From: Edaphobacter sp. 4G125
Lineage (GTDB): Bacteria; Acidobacteriota; Terriglobia; Terriglobales; Acidobacteriaceae
DNA: 64,000 nt
Direction of reading: 5' to 3'
NCBI RefSeq assembly: GCF_014274685.1
Contig: NZ_CP060393.1
Location: forward strand, 186,001-250,000
A model generated the notes under the pieces. That model did no database searches. It had not been told where the DNA came from and worked only from the letters and a program-made list of their open reading frames with translations. Positions within the stretch are counted from its first letter, which is position 1. Every line of letters begins with the position of its first letter. Shown here piece after piece: positions 32,199 to 41,016 of the stretch. A program made the position numbers and the translations under genes.

Positions 32199-34166
32199 TC
32201 ACGCTCGCTGTTCCTCCAACGCCATCGCGAGTACTTCCCATTCGGCCGTAAGTATCGCTTTCTCGCTACGCAGGTCGTCGAGCTCGGCGGCATCCTTCTG
32301 CGACTGTTCGGCGGAGACAAAATTGCCTAACCGCTCCTCAGCGGCGGCAATCTTCTCTTCGAGTCGCGGGATCTCCTCTTCAGCGAACCTGAGGCGGTCT
32401 TCCATCTGTTTGAGCTTGATGGGATTCAGCTTCTTCACCGAAGCGGAAGGGGGCTCTACGACAGCCACAGTAGCGACGACAGGCTCAGGCTCTGCAACTG
32501 GCGGCTTCTTGAGATCAACGATCAGCGACTCTTTCACCTTCTCGGGGCCGCCCTGTTTGCGCCACAGGTAATCCTCATAGTTGCCGGGGAAGATGTGGAC
32601 GCGCTTGTCCTCGACCTCGAAGACGCGCGTGGCGAGGCCGTCGATGAAGTAGCGATCGTGCGAGACAAAGAGCACCGTGCCGGTAAAGTTGCGGATGGCA
32701 TCGAGCAGCACATCTTTCGCGCGAAGATCGAGGTGGTTCGTCGGCTCGTCGAGCAGCAGCATGTTCGAGGGCGAGACCAACATCTTTGCCATCGCGTAAC
32801 GGTTGCGCTCGCCACCGGAGAGCACGCCGAGTTTTTTGAAGACGTCGTCGCCAGAGAACATGAAACAGCCAAGAAGCGAACGCAATTCGACGACGGGGAC
32901 CTTGGGAGAGGAGGCGGCAATGTCGTCGAGCATCTCGGCGTTGGGATCGAGCACCTTGTACTGGTCCTGCGCGAAGAAGTCGACCAGCGCATTGTGGCCG
33001 TAACGCACCGTGCCTGAGGTGGGAGCTTCCTGCTCGCTGAGCAGGCGGATGAGCGTCGATTTACCCGCTCCATTGGCTCCAACAAGTGCGATGCGGTCAC
33101 CACGCTCAATGGTGAAATTGAGATTGTCGAGGATGGTCTTCTGACCGCCATCGGGCGTGGGATAGACCTTGGTGAGGTTCTGCACTTCGATGACGGTACG
33201 ACCCGAGGCCGGCGGCTGCGGGATGGTGAAGTGAATCGTTGCTTCTTCCTCGGGAATCTCGATGCGTTCGATCTTTTCGAGTTCCTTAATACGCGACTGC
33301 ACCTGCTTGGCCTTGGTCGCCTGGTAGCGGAAGCGATTGATAAAGGCCTCGAGCGCGTCGATGCGATCTTTCTGATTCTTATAGGCAGCGATCAGCGTGG
33401 TGCGGCGCTCTTCCTTCTGGGTAACGTACTTCTCGTAGTTGCCGTGGTAGACATGCATCCGCTTGTTCCACAACTCCACGATCTTGTTCACCGTCACATC
33501 GAGAAAGTAGCGATCGTGCGAGATGAGGATGAACGCATTCGGATAGTCGTGCAGATAGTTTTCGAGCCAGTTACGGCTCTCAAGATCCAGATGGTTCGTC
33601 GGTTCGTCAAGCAGCAGCAGCGAGGGTTTCTGCAGCAACAGCTTGGCAAGCGCGATGCGCATCTGCCATCCACCGGAGAACTCTTCGGTTTTGCGCTGCC
33701 AGTCCTCCTTCGAGAAGCCGAGGCCACCGAGAACGGCACCGACCTGTGCATCGAGCGTATAGATGTCGTGCACATGGAGCTGATCAGCGATCTCGGAGTA
33801 ACGGTCGGCTGCGGCCTGATACTCCTTCGACTTGGGGTCCTTTTCGGACATCGTGGTCATCAGCTCGAGAGATTCGGCCTCGAGAGCGTGTAGATGTTCG
33901 AAGACGGAGAGGCACTCCTCAAAGACAGTCTTGCCGCGCATAGCGAGGCCATCCTGAGGAAGGTATCCAATGGTCATTCCCTTTACGCGCGTCAGCTGGC
34001 CATAGTCCAGCGACTCGATGCCAGCCAATACCTTCAACAGCGTCGATTTTCCGGTGCCATTACCACCCACCAGAGCTGTACGCTCGTTCGGCGTAATCAG
34101 CCAGTTCACGTCTTCATATAGGAGCTTTAGGCCAAAGCGTTTTCCGGCCGAGATGAGTTGCAGCAT
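32199..34166 (-). CDS. ABC-F family ATPase (translation/ribosome-associated)
   Basis: 655 aa with two complete nucleotide-binding domains and no membrane part. NBD1: Walker A VGGNGTGKST, signature FSGGWQMRIALAK, Walker B LLLLDEPTNHLD. NBD2: GANGAGKST, LSGGERNRYAMAK, MLLLDEPTNHLD. The ABC-F linker (ERRTTLIAAYKNQKDRIDAL, YQATKAKQVQSRIKELEK) lies between them and a coiled coil (DRLRFAEEEIPRLEEKIAAA) ends the protein, as in Uup/YdiF. ABC-F proteins act on the ribosome in stalling relief or antibiotic protection. It follows the DUF1080-like gene (46-nt gap) on the same strand. Confidence 0.95.
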   Translation of the reverse strand: MLQLISAGKRFGLKLLYEDVNWLITPNERTALVGGNGTGKSTLLKVLAGIESLDYGQLTRVKGMTIGYLPQDGLAMRGKTVFEECLSVFEHLHALEAESLELMTTMSEKDPKSKEYQAAADRYSEIADQLHVHDIYTLDAQVGAVLGGLGFSKEDWQRKTEEFSGGWQMRIALAKLLLQKPSLLLLDEPTNHLDLESRNWLENYLHDYPNAFILISHDRYFLDVTVNKIVELWNKRMHVYHGNYEKYVTQKEERRTTLIAAYKNQKDRIDALEAFINRFRYQATKAKQVQSRIKELEKIERIEIPEEEATIHFTIPQPPASGRTVIEVQNLTKVYPTPDGGQKTILDNLNFTIERGDRIALVGANGAGKSTLIRLLSEQEAPTSGTVRYGHNALVDFFAQDQYKVLDPNAEMLDDIAASSPKVPVVELRSLLGCFMFSGDDVFKKLGVLSGGERNRYAMAKMLVSPSNMLLLDEPTNHLDLRAKDVLLDAIRNFTGTVLFVSHDRYFIDGLATRVFEVEDKRVHIFPGNYEDYLWRKQGGPEKVKESLIVDLKKPPVAEPEPVVATVAVVEPPSASVKKLNPIKLKQMEDRLRFAEEEIPRLEEKIAAAEERLGNFVSAEQSQKDAAELDDLRSEKAILTAEWEVLAMALEEQRA

Positions 34167-34212
34167 GCACTTCTATTTTCGCATCTCGGACGTGTGGCCG
34201 CTGTTGACAGCT

Positions 34213-35247
34213 CTACTTGTGGCGTTGTGCGGTCCACTGGCCCTCGGCCTGGCCGTCTACCTTCATACGGCCATGGCCAGAATCGTCATCGATCCATCCA
34301 GCGAGCCGCGTTGGAGCAGGTGCTGCACTATCGCGCCAAGTACCAGTAAAGACTAGCTCGACGTAACCATCGCGCCAGGTGCCACTGACAGGCAGGTTAT
34401 CGCCAAGGTCGCCGGACCAGGTCCCGGAAAGCTTGTTATTGTCGCGAGTCAGGTTCATGGTGCCTTTCATTGGGCCAGCATCGGTATTGAAGGCTACATC
34501 CCACATCCCTGCGGCTTCGCCTCCATTTTTGATCGGTTCAGGCGCAGCGGACGTGATCTTCAGGTTGGAGAAGTAAGCCTCTTCGCCCATAAAGCTGTAC
34601 AGACCGATGCCGCCCCGGAGGTCTTCGCCCTTCAGTCCATCGACGATAAGACTGGGATTCGGAGAGCCGTTGATGTACAGCTTCGCGCGACGTCCGTGGA
34701 CTTCGATTTTGACCCTGGTCCATTCTCCAGGCTGCATATCGGTGTACGCCTCGTAAATTGCAGGCCACTGTGTGCGTAGGACGGGCCAGCCAAAGTCGGG
34801 TTCGGAACTGTATTGCACGGAATGATTGCGCATGGCCTGGTCTTCAGCCTTTGAGTTGCCGGGCCGGAGGTAGAAGAGCTCGTACCGCGAGGCGTCTGGG
34901 CGAGCGCGGAAGGCGATTCCGATGAAGCCCGGCATGCGTACCCCGGGAGGAGTCGTGATTTTGGCCGCAACATCGGCCTCGATAGTCCCGTCGCGAAATT
35001 CGACGTCCTTGAGAAGGGTGAATCCAGATCCAGTTTTCGATTGCGTGATGATATGCAGGGCTTTGCGGCCTTTATATTCGACGACCTCAGTTTTCGCTCC
35101 CCGTGGAATAAGGTCTGCGGTGTCGGTGAACGCAAAACTGCGCGGCTCCGAAGTGGGCTTCTGTGTCTGTTCTGCGGCAACGGAGGTTCCAACAGGGAGG
35201 AAGACAAGAAGGCTGGCGAAGGCGAGGAGCGACTTTGTCGTAAGCAT
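34213..35247 (-). CDS. Secreted concanavalin-like (DUF1080/family-16-type) protein
   Basis: 344 aa from the ATG at 35247; the frame is open up to 35403 but only this start gives a signal peptide (MLTTKSLLAFASLLVFLPVG, cleavage near SVAA). The middle has the jelly-roll pattern GTIEADVAAKI, GFIGIAFRARPDASRYELFY, EWTRVKIEVHGRRAKLYING, GGIGLYSFMGEEAYFSNLKI, as in 3-keto-disaccharide hydrolase (DUF1080) and LamG-like domains. The C-terminal 100 residues form a second beta domain (MWDVAFNTDAGPMKGTMNL; DDNNKLSGTWSG-like). Likely binds or degrades a glycan outside the cytoplasm. Exact activity unknown. Confidence 0.75.
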   Translation of the reverse strand: MLTTKSLLAFASLLVFLPVGTSVAAEQTQKPTSEPRSFAFTDTADLIPRGAKTEVVEYKGRKALHIITQSKTGSGFTLLKDVEFRDGTIEADVAAKITTPPGVRMPGFIGIAFRARPDASRYELFYLRPGNSKAEDQAMRNHSVQYSSEPDFGWPVLRTQWPAIYEAYTDMQPGEWTRVKIEVHGRRAKLYINGSPNPSLIVDGLKGEDLRGGIGLYSFMGEEAYFSNLKITSAAPEPIKNGGEAAGMWDVAFNTDAGPMKGTMNLTRDNNKLSGTWSGDLGDNLPVSGTWRDGYVELVFTGTWRDSAAPAPTRLAGWIDDDSGHGRMKVDGQAEGQWTAQRHK

Positions 35248-35385
35248 CAGCGAGAACGGTAGTCCACATGATGGAATGTCACAAGCTATCTGTGACGAAA
35301 CGAAAGGGATATGAGGTGAACCAGCAGGGTTTCCTGGCAGAGACAACAACAAAGCTGCTCCGATACACTCAACAGTGAGAGCTTG

Positions 35386-35724
35386 ATGCCAGGTCAGCCC
35401 CAATTATTTCCGGATCACGAACCCACTGTATTGCCTCAGCATTCGGGGGATCCCGCAGAGCCGAAACGCGCTGCGGCCCCCGTATGGCTCCAGCGACTCT
35501 CTCTGTTTGTTCTGGTGCTGTTCTGTGTCTACCTGGGCGTGCTGGTGATGCTGCTGCCGTGGTGGACGAAGGTGTGGGACCACAACCTCTTCTTCCAGTC
35601 TCACCCAACACTGGGGACGATTCTGCGGAATGGAGCGGTGAAGGGTATGATCTCAGGGCTGGGACTGTTGGATATCTGGATCGGTATCTCCGAGGCAGTC
35701 CATTATCGTGACTATCGGGGATAA
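35386..35724 (+). CDS. Small membrane protein of unknown function
   Basis: 112 aa from the ATG at 35386. A proline-rich cytosolic N-terminus (about 33 residues) is followed by a strong transmembrane helix, LQRLSLFVLVLFCVYLGVLV, then MLLPWWTKVWDHNLFFQSHP and a weaker second hydrophobic segment, MISGLGLLDIWIGISEAVHY. No family is recognised. It is followed after 85 nt by the LOG gene. Its 5' region is divergent from the DUF1080-like gene. Confidence 0.7.
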   Translation: MPGQPQLFPDHEPTVLPQHSGDPAEPKRAAAPVWLQRLSLFVLVLFCVYLGVLVMLLPWWTKVWDHNLFFQSHPTLGTILRNGAVKGMISGLGLLDIWIGISEAVHYRDYRG

Positions 35725-35809
35725 ATGGCCCACTGTCTCCCTCAGTTGTCAGAAAAGCGATTCTTTGAAACCTTAAGTGACTAAGCTCAACCGACGGAGA
35801 ACGGCGAAG

Positions 35810-36808
35810 ATGGCGACCCCCGAACAACCCGAAGCTCTGGAAAGCGCTGCACTGGCTTATGAAGATCCCGCTTTTATCAACTCTCCGGATGCACGCATCC
35901 TGCGCATTATGGCCGAATATCAGGAGCCGCTGACGCGTTTTCGTCGCGAACGCATCCAGGACACGGTGGTCTTCTTTGGTTCGGCACGTTTTCGCGCGCT
36001 CGATGTGGCGGCGGCGAACTTCGAACTGCTGGCCAATACGGGATCGAAGGAGCGGGCCCCTGAACAACCAGCCCGGCTCGAAGAGATCGAGCGCGGGCAG
36101 GCGACGGGCGAACGGCTTCGCCTTGCAGGAGCGGCGATCGAGATGGCTTCCTACTATGAAGACGCGCGCATCCTCGCCAGCAAGCTCGCCACCTGGGCGA
36201 AGTCGCTGCCGGGACCGCGGCATCGTTTTGTTGTCACCTCAGGCGGCGGTCCGGGAATCATGGAAGCTGCCAATCGCGGGGCCTACGAGGCCGGCGCGAA
36301 GACGATTGGATTGAACATCAAGTTGCCCTTTGAGCAACAACCGAATCCTTACATTACGCCTTCGTTGAACTTCAACTTCCATTACTTTTTCATGCGCAAA
36401 TACTGGTTCGCCTACCTGGCGAAGGCGTTGGTGATCTTTCCCGGAGGATTCGGGACGCTGGACGAGATGTTCGAGCTGCTGACACTGGCCCAGACCCATA
36501 AGCTCGCCAAGAAGATCACGACGGTTATCTACGGCACTCCATACTGGAAGAGCGTCATCAATCTGGACGTGCTGGCCGAAAAGGGAGCGATCGCACCAGC
36601 CGACCTGAAGTTGTTCCGTTTTGCAGACACTCCGGATGAGGCTTTTGAGATTCTCAAGGACGACCTGACAAAGAACCACCTGAACTCCGACTACGAGAAG
36701 ATGCTGCAAGAGCGGGCGCGACGAGCTGCAGCAGAGCATCTCGTTCCGCACGATCCTCTGCCGACTGCACAGGAGCTGCTTGGCCCGGATATTGCGTCGA
36801 CGCGATGA
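35810..36808 (+). CDS. LOG-family (TIGR00730) Rossmann-fold protein
   Basis: 332 aa from the ATG at 35810; a GTG at 35777 would add 11 residues. The family signature is present: TSGGGPGIMEAANRGAYE and FPGGFGTLDEMFE, with FFGSARF near the N-terminus. LOG proteins are phosphoribohydrolases that release cytokinin-like bases from nucleoside 5'-monophosphates; the longer form here belongs to the large LOG group also called lysine-decarboxylase-like. The N-terminal 60-residue extension resembles the Pseudomonas-type long forms. Its role in Acidobacteria is not known. Confidence 0.9.
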   Translation: MATPEQPEALESAALAYEDPAFINSPDARILRIMAEYQEPLTRFRRERIQDTVVFFGSARFRALDVAAANFELLANTGSKERAPEQPARLEEIERGQATGERLRLAGAAIEMASYYEDARILASKLATWAKSLPGPRHRFVVTSGGGPGIMEAANRGAYEAGAKTIGLNIKLPFEQQPNPYITPSLNFNFHYFFMRKYWFAYLAKALVIFPGGFGTLDEMFELLTLAQTHKLAKKITTVIYGTPYWKSVINLDVLAEKGAIAPADLKLFRFADTPDEAFEILKDDLTKNHLNSDYEKMLQERARRAAAEHLVPHDPLPTAQELLGPDIASTR

Positions 36809-36979
36809 CATGCAAGCGATTGGCGCATTTTTCACTGTCGGCATCAGCGCAAGTCGGTACTGTAACCAGCTCGGTTAATGGGTCTTATCGATATTCAAGC
36901 CCTGTTCTTGGTGCAGTCATCGCATCGTTACATAGCTCCTTCATACTGCCCCCGAGTAGCTAGAACGCTCGGAGGGCCC

Positions 36980-38158
36980 ATGAGCCAGTCCACCATTTCG
37001 CATTTGTGGCGTGAACCGCAGGCCGCTCGCGGCTTTAATACCGGTGTTTCCCTACATAGCCATACGAATCAGTCCAAGGAGACACTAGACTTCATCGCCG
37101 AGCTCTCACGCGATTGGGGTCTTTTACAACCTATTATGCGTTGGGCCGAACAGCGTTCGCAGCGATCCTCGGGGATCAGCCCCGACTATGCCAACAGCTA
37201 CTGGACTCCACCGTTGACCCCACGGCTTGCCTTCGATCTGGAGAGCTCACAGATCGAAGACCGCTTGCAGCTTCCGGCGCTGGTCTCGATCACAGACCAC
37301 GACGATATCAGCGCACCCCTGCTGCTGCGCTCCGTACCTTCGGCGCGCCACATCCCGATCTCCGTCGAGTGGACAGTTCCGTTCTGCGAGAGCGCCTTCC
37401 ATATCGGAGTTCACAATCTTCCTTCCGCGACTGGCGTAGAGTGGATGGAGCGTCTCCGAGCATTTACAAAGCTGACCATTGCGGAGCGTCCACCGAAGCT
37501 GCTGCGCGAGATCCTGGCCGAGTTGGATGAGATCCCCCAGGTGCTGATCGTCTTCAACCACCCCATCTGGGACTTATATCGCGTGGGCCGAGAGCGGCAC
37601 CAAGTACTCGTCAATGAGTTTCTCGCCGTATACGGACAGTACATCCATGCGCTGGAACTGAATGGGCTGCGCGATTGGAAGGAGAACCGCGAGGCAGCCA
37701 CACTGGCCGGCAAGTGGAACCAGTTGGTGATTTCCGGTGGTGACCGTCATGGCGTGGAACCCAATGCCAACGTCAACCTGACTCGAGCGACCTCGTTTAC
37801 CGAGTTCGTTCACGAGGTTCGTCGCGAGCGTCAGAGCCACGTACTCTACATGCCGCAGTATGCCGAGCCGTGGAAGCATCGCATTCTCCAGTCCACGCTG
37901 GACGCCATCCGCAACTATCCTCACTTTCCAGAAGGCAGCCGTCAGTGGGACCAGAGGGTCTATCATCCTGATGCGGCCGGCAATATGCGCCCACTTTCTG
38001 AGTTGTGGACTTCGGAGGGCAATCGCGCTCCCTCTTGGATTCGTATGATTCTTGCTTGTGTCCGCATGATGGGAGCAGCCCCGCTTTCTGGAACCTTGCG
38101 CTTTGCCTGGGATGACTCCGCAAAGATGCGTGCGGATCTGGCACAACAGGAGATATAG
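36980..38158 (+). CDS. PHP-like metal-dependent phosphoesterase domain protein
   Basis: 392 aa from the ATG at 36980, preceded by GGAGGG. Four segments match the PHP active-site pattern: SLHSHTNQSKE (HxH, residues about 25-28), SITDHDDIS (DHD), VFNHPIWD (NHP) and SGGDRHGVE (GxDxH). The order and spacing support a trinuclear-metal phosphoesterase, although the spacing is longer than in short PHP proteins, with an insertion between the first and second motifs. Cytoplasmic. Located between the LOG gene and the Mo-oxidoreductase gene, without tight coupling to either. Substrate unknown. Confidence 0.75.
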   Translation: MSQSTISHLWREPQAARGFNTGVSLHSHTNQSKETLDFIAELSRDWGLLQPIMRWAEQRSQRSSGISPDYANSYWTPPLTPRLAFDLESSQIEDRLQLPALVSITDHDDISAPLLLRSVPSARHIPISVEWTVPFCESAFHIGVHNLPSATGVEWMERLRAFTKLTIAERPPKLLREILAELDEIPQVLIVFNHPIWDLYRVGRERHQVLVNEFLAVYGQYIHALELNGLRDWKENREAATLAGKWNQLVISGGDRHGVEPNANVNLTRATSFTEFVHEVRRERQSHVLYMPQYAEPWKHRILQSTLDAIRNYPHFPEGSRQWDQRVYHPDAAGNMRPLSELWTSEGNRAPSWIRMILACVRMMGAAPLSGTLRFAWDDSAKMRADLAQQEI

Positions 38159-38279
38159 AAGATATCCATCCGAACAGCGATGCCGTATGCCCTTCCGCTT
38201 GTTCTCTTATAAAGCATCTTTCGTGATCGGAGTCTTCTGTCTTCGGCTATGCTGATGTGCAGAAGGAGAAGGCATCCGC

Positions 38280-39947
38280 ATGATTCACTTCGACTTAGCG
38301 CATCGCAAGGTTCATTACCCTGATGACCGCCGCTTCAGAATCTGGATCGACCGGCGTTTCGTCTATGCGTTCCTACTGCTCGTATTCGCCGCCTTCGCTG
38401 CTGCATGGATTCAGCGAATAGGTTGGGGCCTTCCGCATATCTCCATCAACCCAGATCTGGATCAGGGCAAGATCAGTGGCCCCCATGGCTTTCCTGGATG
38501 GATTCGCTGGACACACTTCTTCAATTTTCTCTTTCTTACCATGCTGATTCGTAGTGGTCTGTCGATTCTGATGGATCACCCCCGCCTGTATTGGAATGAC
38601 GACTGCACCGCGAACTCCGAGTGGATACGCTTTACTCCTCTTCGAGTCCCAACGGACCGAATCTGGACCGCAAAGGATGATGCTCGATATATCACCCCGC
38701 TAGTTGGACTCCCTGGATACAGACATACAGTCGGCATGGCTCGTTCGTGGCACTTCATCAATGTCTATGGATTTGTGTTGACGGGTGTGGTCTTCGTGGT
38801 TGGACTTTGCACGACCGATCAGTGGTTGCGGCTGGTTCCCACATCGCCAGCAATCTTCAGCGAGGCATGGGCGACCTTCGTGCACTACGCAACCTTTACG
38901 CTGCCACCAGAGCCCAACGGATTCTACGGGTACAACGCGCTTCAACAGCTCGCTTATTTTTCCACTGTGTTCATCATGGCTCCGCTATCGATTCTGACCG
39001 GGCTGGCGATGTCGCCCGCCTTGGTGAACAGGGCACCATGGTATGCGCGGCTGTTTGGCGGAAGGCAGTCGGCGCGCTCGATTCACTTCCTGATGCTGGT
39101 GGGGTTCTCGGCTTTTATCGTCGTACACGTCACGCTGATTGTGCTGACTGGGTTTACCCGGAACATGAACCACATTGTTCTGGGCAAGGATGCAGCAAGT
39201 TCGCTCGGTCTATGGCTTGGGCTGACCGGAATCGCAGTTGTGGTTTGCGCATGGATTGTTGCTCATCTTGTGGCCTGGAAGTATCCGCGAAGAGTTCAGC
39301 ACGCGCAGAAAGCCATATCGCAACCTGTGCGTCTTGCAACACTCAATCGGCTCTCTCCTATCCACACCTACACGCGCGATCAGATCTCTCCTCGTATGTG
39401 GCCCAACGGGATGCTTCCCCTAAGAGAAGACTGGAAGGCGCTACGCGACCAGGGATTTCGAGATTATCGACTGAAGATTGGCGGCCTGGTGGAGCACCCT
39501 CTCGAGCTCTCGCTGGCCGAGATGGAAGAGATTGGGCGCAGCGAAACCATTAGCATGCATCACTGCATCCAGGGGTGGTCAGGAATCGCGGGCTGGGGAG
39601 GAATCTCCTTAGCGAAGATCATCGAACTCGCGCATCCATACCCAACGGCCCAAACCATTGCCTTCTACTCCTATGGCGAAGGTTTATATGGAGGGACATA
39701 TTACGATACGCAGTCCATCGAGAATGCACTGAAGCCAGGAAGTATGCTCGCCTATGAAATGAACGGCAGCAGGCTCAAAGAAGAGTATGGCGCTCCTCTG
39801 CGTTTGAGAGTGGACAATCAACTTGGATACAAGATGGTGAAGTGGGTCGAACGAATCGAGTTTGTGGAATCCGAGAAGGTCGTTGGTAAAGGAGAGGGCG
39901 GCAAGAACGAAGATGACGAATATTTTGATCTGTTACCGAATATCTAA
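38280..39947 (+). CDS. Fusion: cytochrome b-type membrane domain + sulfite-oxidase-like molybdopterin domain
   Basis: 555 aa. The first 335 residues hold a cytochrome b561-like membrane part with helices near 27-47, 77-97, 157-177, 225-245, 268-292 and 308-330, carrying His79, His158, His269 and His283, which could ligate two hemes. The last 200 residues are an oxidoreductase molybdopterin-binding domain (sulfite oxidase/YedY fold): RLKIGGLVEHPLELSLAEM, then MHHCIQGWSGIAGWGG with Cys429 as the likely Mo ligand. Electrons could pass between membrane hemes and the Mo centre. No Tat signal, so the domain topology is unusual. The stop overlaps the HPP start (TAATG). Confidence 0.88.
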   Translation: MIHFDLAHRKVHYPDDRRFRIWIDRRFVYAFLLLVFAAFAAAWIQRIGWGLPHISINPDLDQGKISGPHGFPGWIRWTHFFNFLFLTMLIRSGLSILMDHPRLYWNDDCTANSEWIRFTPLRVPTDRIWTAKDDARYITPLVGLPGYRHTVGMARSWHFINVYGFVLTGVVFVVGLCTTDQWLRLVPTSPAIFSEAWATFVHYATFTLPPEPNGFYGYNALQQLAYFSTVFIMAPLSILTGLAMSPALVNRAPWYARLFGGRQSARSIHFLMLVGFSAFIVVHVTLIVLTGFTRNMNHIVLGKDAASSLGLWLGLTGIAVVVCAWIVAHLVAWKYPRRVQHAQKAISQPVRLATLNRLSPIHTYTRDQISPRMWPNGMLPLREDWKALRDQGFRDYRLKIGGLVEHPLELSLAEMEEIGRSETISMHHCIQGWSGIAGWGGISLAKIIELAHPYPTAQTIAFYSYGEGLYGGTYYDTQSIENALKPGSMLAYEMNGSRLKEEYGAPLRLRVDNQLGYKMVKWVERIEFVESEKVVGKGEGGKNEDDEYFDLLPNI

Positions 39948-40555
39948 TGTCCAACTCTGACGCGCATCGTAATGCAAATACCAACTTTGCTCACGTCGAG
40001 CTTCTGCTGGAGAGGCTACGCCTGCCCTTCCTGTTGCGGCATCTTCCTTCAAAGCTCGTCTGGACAACTTACGTTTGCATCAATTGCTTCATCAGCATTG
40101 CGCTTTTAGCGCTGCTCGCCGAGGTCAGCGGAAGCCCTTTTGTCTTCCCCTCACTCGGCCCCACGGCATATCTCTTCTTCTTCTCTCCGCTGGCAGAGGT
40201 TTCCAGCCCCCGAAACACGATTCTGGGCCATGCAGTTGGATTGATCTGTGGGTATGGGGCATTCTGGGTTACCGGAATGCACGCTTTTTCTCAAGCGACA
40301 GGGCAAGGAATCTACTGGCCACGAATTTTTGCTGCCGCGCTGGCGCTTGCAGCGACCGGCGCCCTGATGGTGCTGTTCTCTGTCAGCCACCCTCCAGCAG
40401 GAGCTACTACACTGATCGTCGCGCTCGGAATCCTCGCAAAGTTTCAATACCTCTTCGTCATTGAAGCTGCCGTTGTTTTGCTCACCATCCAGGCTTGGGT
40501 CTTCAACCATCTGGCCGGATTACCTTATCCGAAGTGGCACACCCCAAAGGGATGA
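39947..40555 (+). CDS. HPP family membrane protein
   Basis: 202 aa with four predicted membrane helices and the family-defining SHPPAGATTLIVALG motif, preceded by FVFPSLGPTAYLFFFSPLAE. HPP proteins are implicated in nitrite/nitrate transport in cyanobacteria and plant plastids. The ATG overlaps the stop of the Mo-oxidoreductase by one base (TAATG), so both are made in a coupled way. The pairing suggests transport of a small anion (nitrite, sulfite or a related oxyanion) together with its redox conversion; this is inference. Confidence 0.88.
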   Translation: MSNSDAHRNANTNFAHVELLLERLRLPFLLRHLPSKLVWTTYVCINCFISIALLALLAEVSGSPFVFPSLGPTAYLFFFSPLAEVSSPRNTILGHAVGLICGYGAFWVTGMHAFSQATGQGIYWPRIFAAALALAATGALMVLFSVSHPPAGATTLIVALGILAKFQYLFVIEAAVVLLTIQAWVFNHLAGLPYPKWHTPKG

Positions 40556-40606
40556 ATCGCCGCATGCACAAAGCATCGCAAAGTCTTTAAACTCGTCACA
40601 AACTGT

Positions 40607-40659
40607 TTGACATAGATAATCTATGCCAGGTACGGTCGTATGACATAGACAGTCTATGT
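40607..40659 (+). promoter_or_regulatory. Promoter and tandem PadR operators of PadR-ADOP locus 2
   Basis: A perfect -35 TTGACA (40607-40612) with a weak -10 TACGGT (40631-40636). Two palindromes overlap it: CATAGATAATCTATG (40611-40625) and ACATAGAC-A-GTCTATGT (40643-40659), 33 bp apart centre to centre. Both contain TAGA-N3-TCTA, as do the operators at locus 1. One site covers the -35, the other the start of transcription, so repression by the encoded PadR protein is the natural reading. Confidence 0.8.
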
Positions 40660-40677
40660 TAGGTTGAGGTGTCAAAA

Positions 40678-41007
40678 GTGAAACGCGATGAAATTCCCCC
40701 TGGAACGCTCTCCATGCTCATTTTGAAAGCGCTCTCACTGCATGGGTCGCTGCATGGATTCGAGATGGCGAACTTCATTCAGCAAAGCTCAGAGGATGTG
40801 CTTCAGGTGGAAGAAGGCTCACTCTACCCTGCATTGCAACGCATGCTCATCAAGGGCTGGGTGACAGCTGAGTGGGGAGTTACAGATGGCAATCGCCGCG
40901 CACGCTACTACAAACTGACCGCCTCGGGTCGCAAACAGCTTGCCACCGAACTCTCACAGTTTCAACGCGTCTTCGGGGCGATCAACCGCATCGTCCAGAC
41001 TGCATAG
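40678..41007 (+). CDS. PadR-family regulator, acidobacterial type (second locus)
   Basis: 109 aa from a GTG at 40678, chosen because GAGG at 40666-40669 is 8 nt upstream; a GTG at 40669 in the same frame would add three residues but overlaps that site. The PadR winged helix is intact: PGTLSMLILKALSLHGSLHGFEM, QVEEGSLYPALQRMLIKGWV and the wing RRARYYKLTASGRKQL. It pairs with the ADOP permease 9 nt downstream, as at locus 1. Regulation by its own operators is likely. Confidence 0.94.
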   Translation: MKRDEIPPGTLSMLILKALSLHGSLHGFEMANFIQQSSEDVLQVEEGSLYPALQRMLIKGWVTAEWGVTDGNRRARYYKLTASGRKQLATELSQFQRVFGAINRIVQTA

Positions 41008-41016
41008 GAGCCGGAT

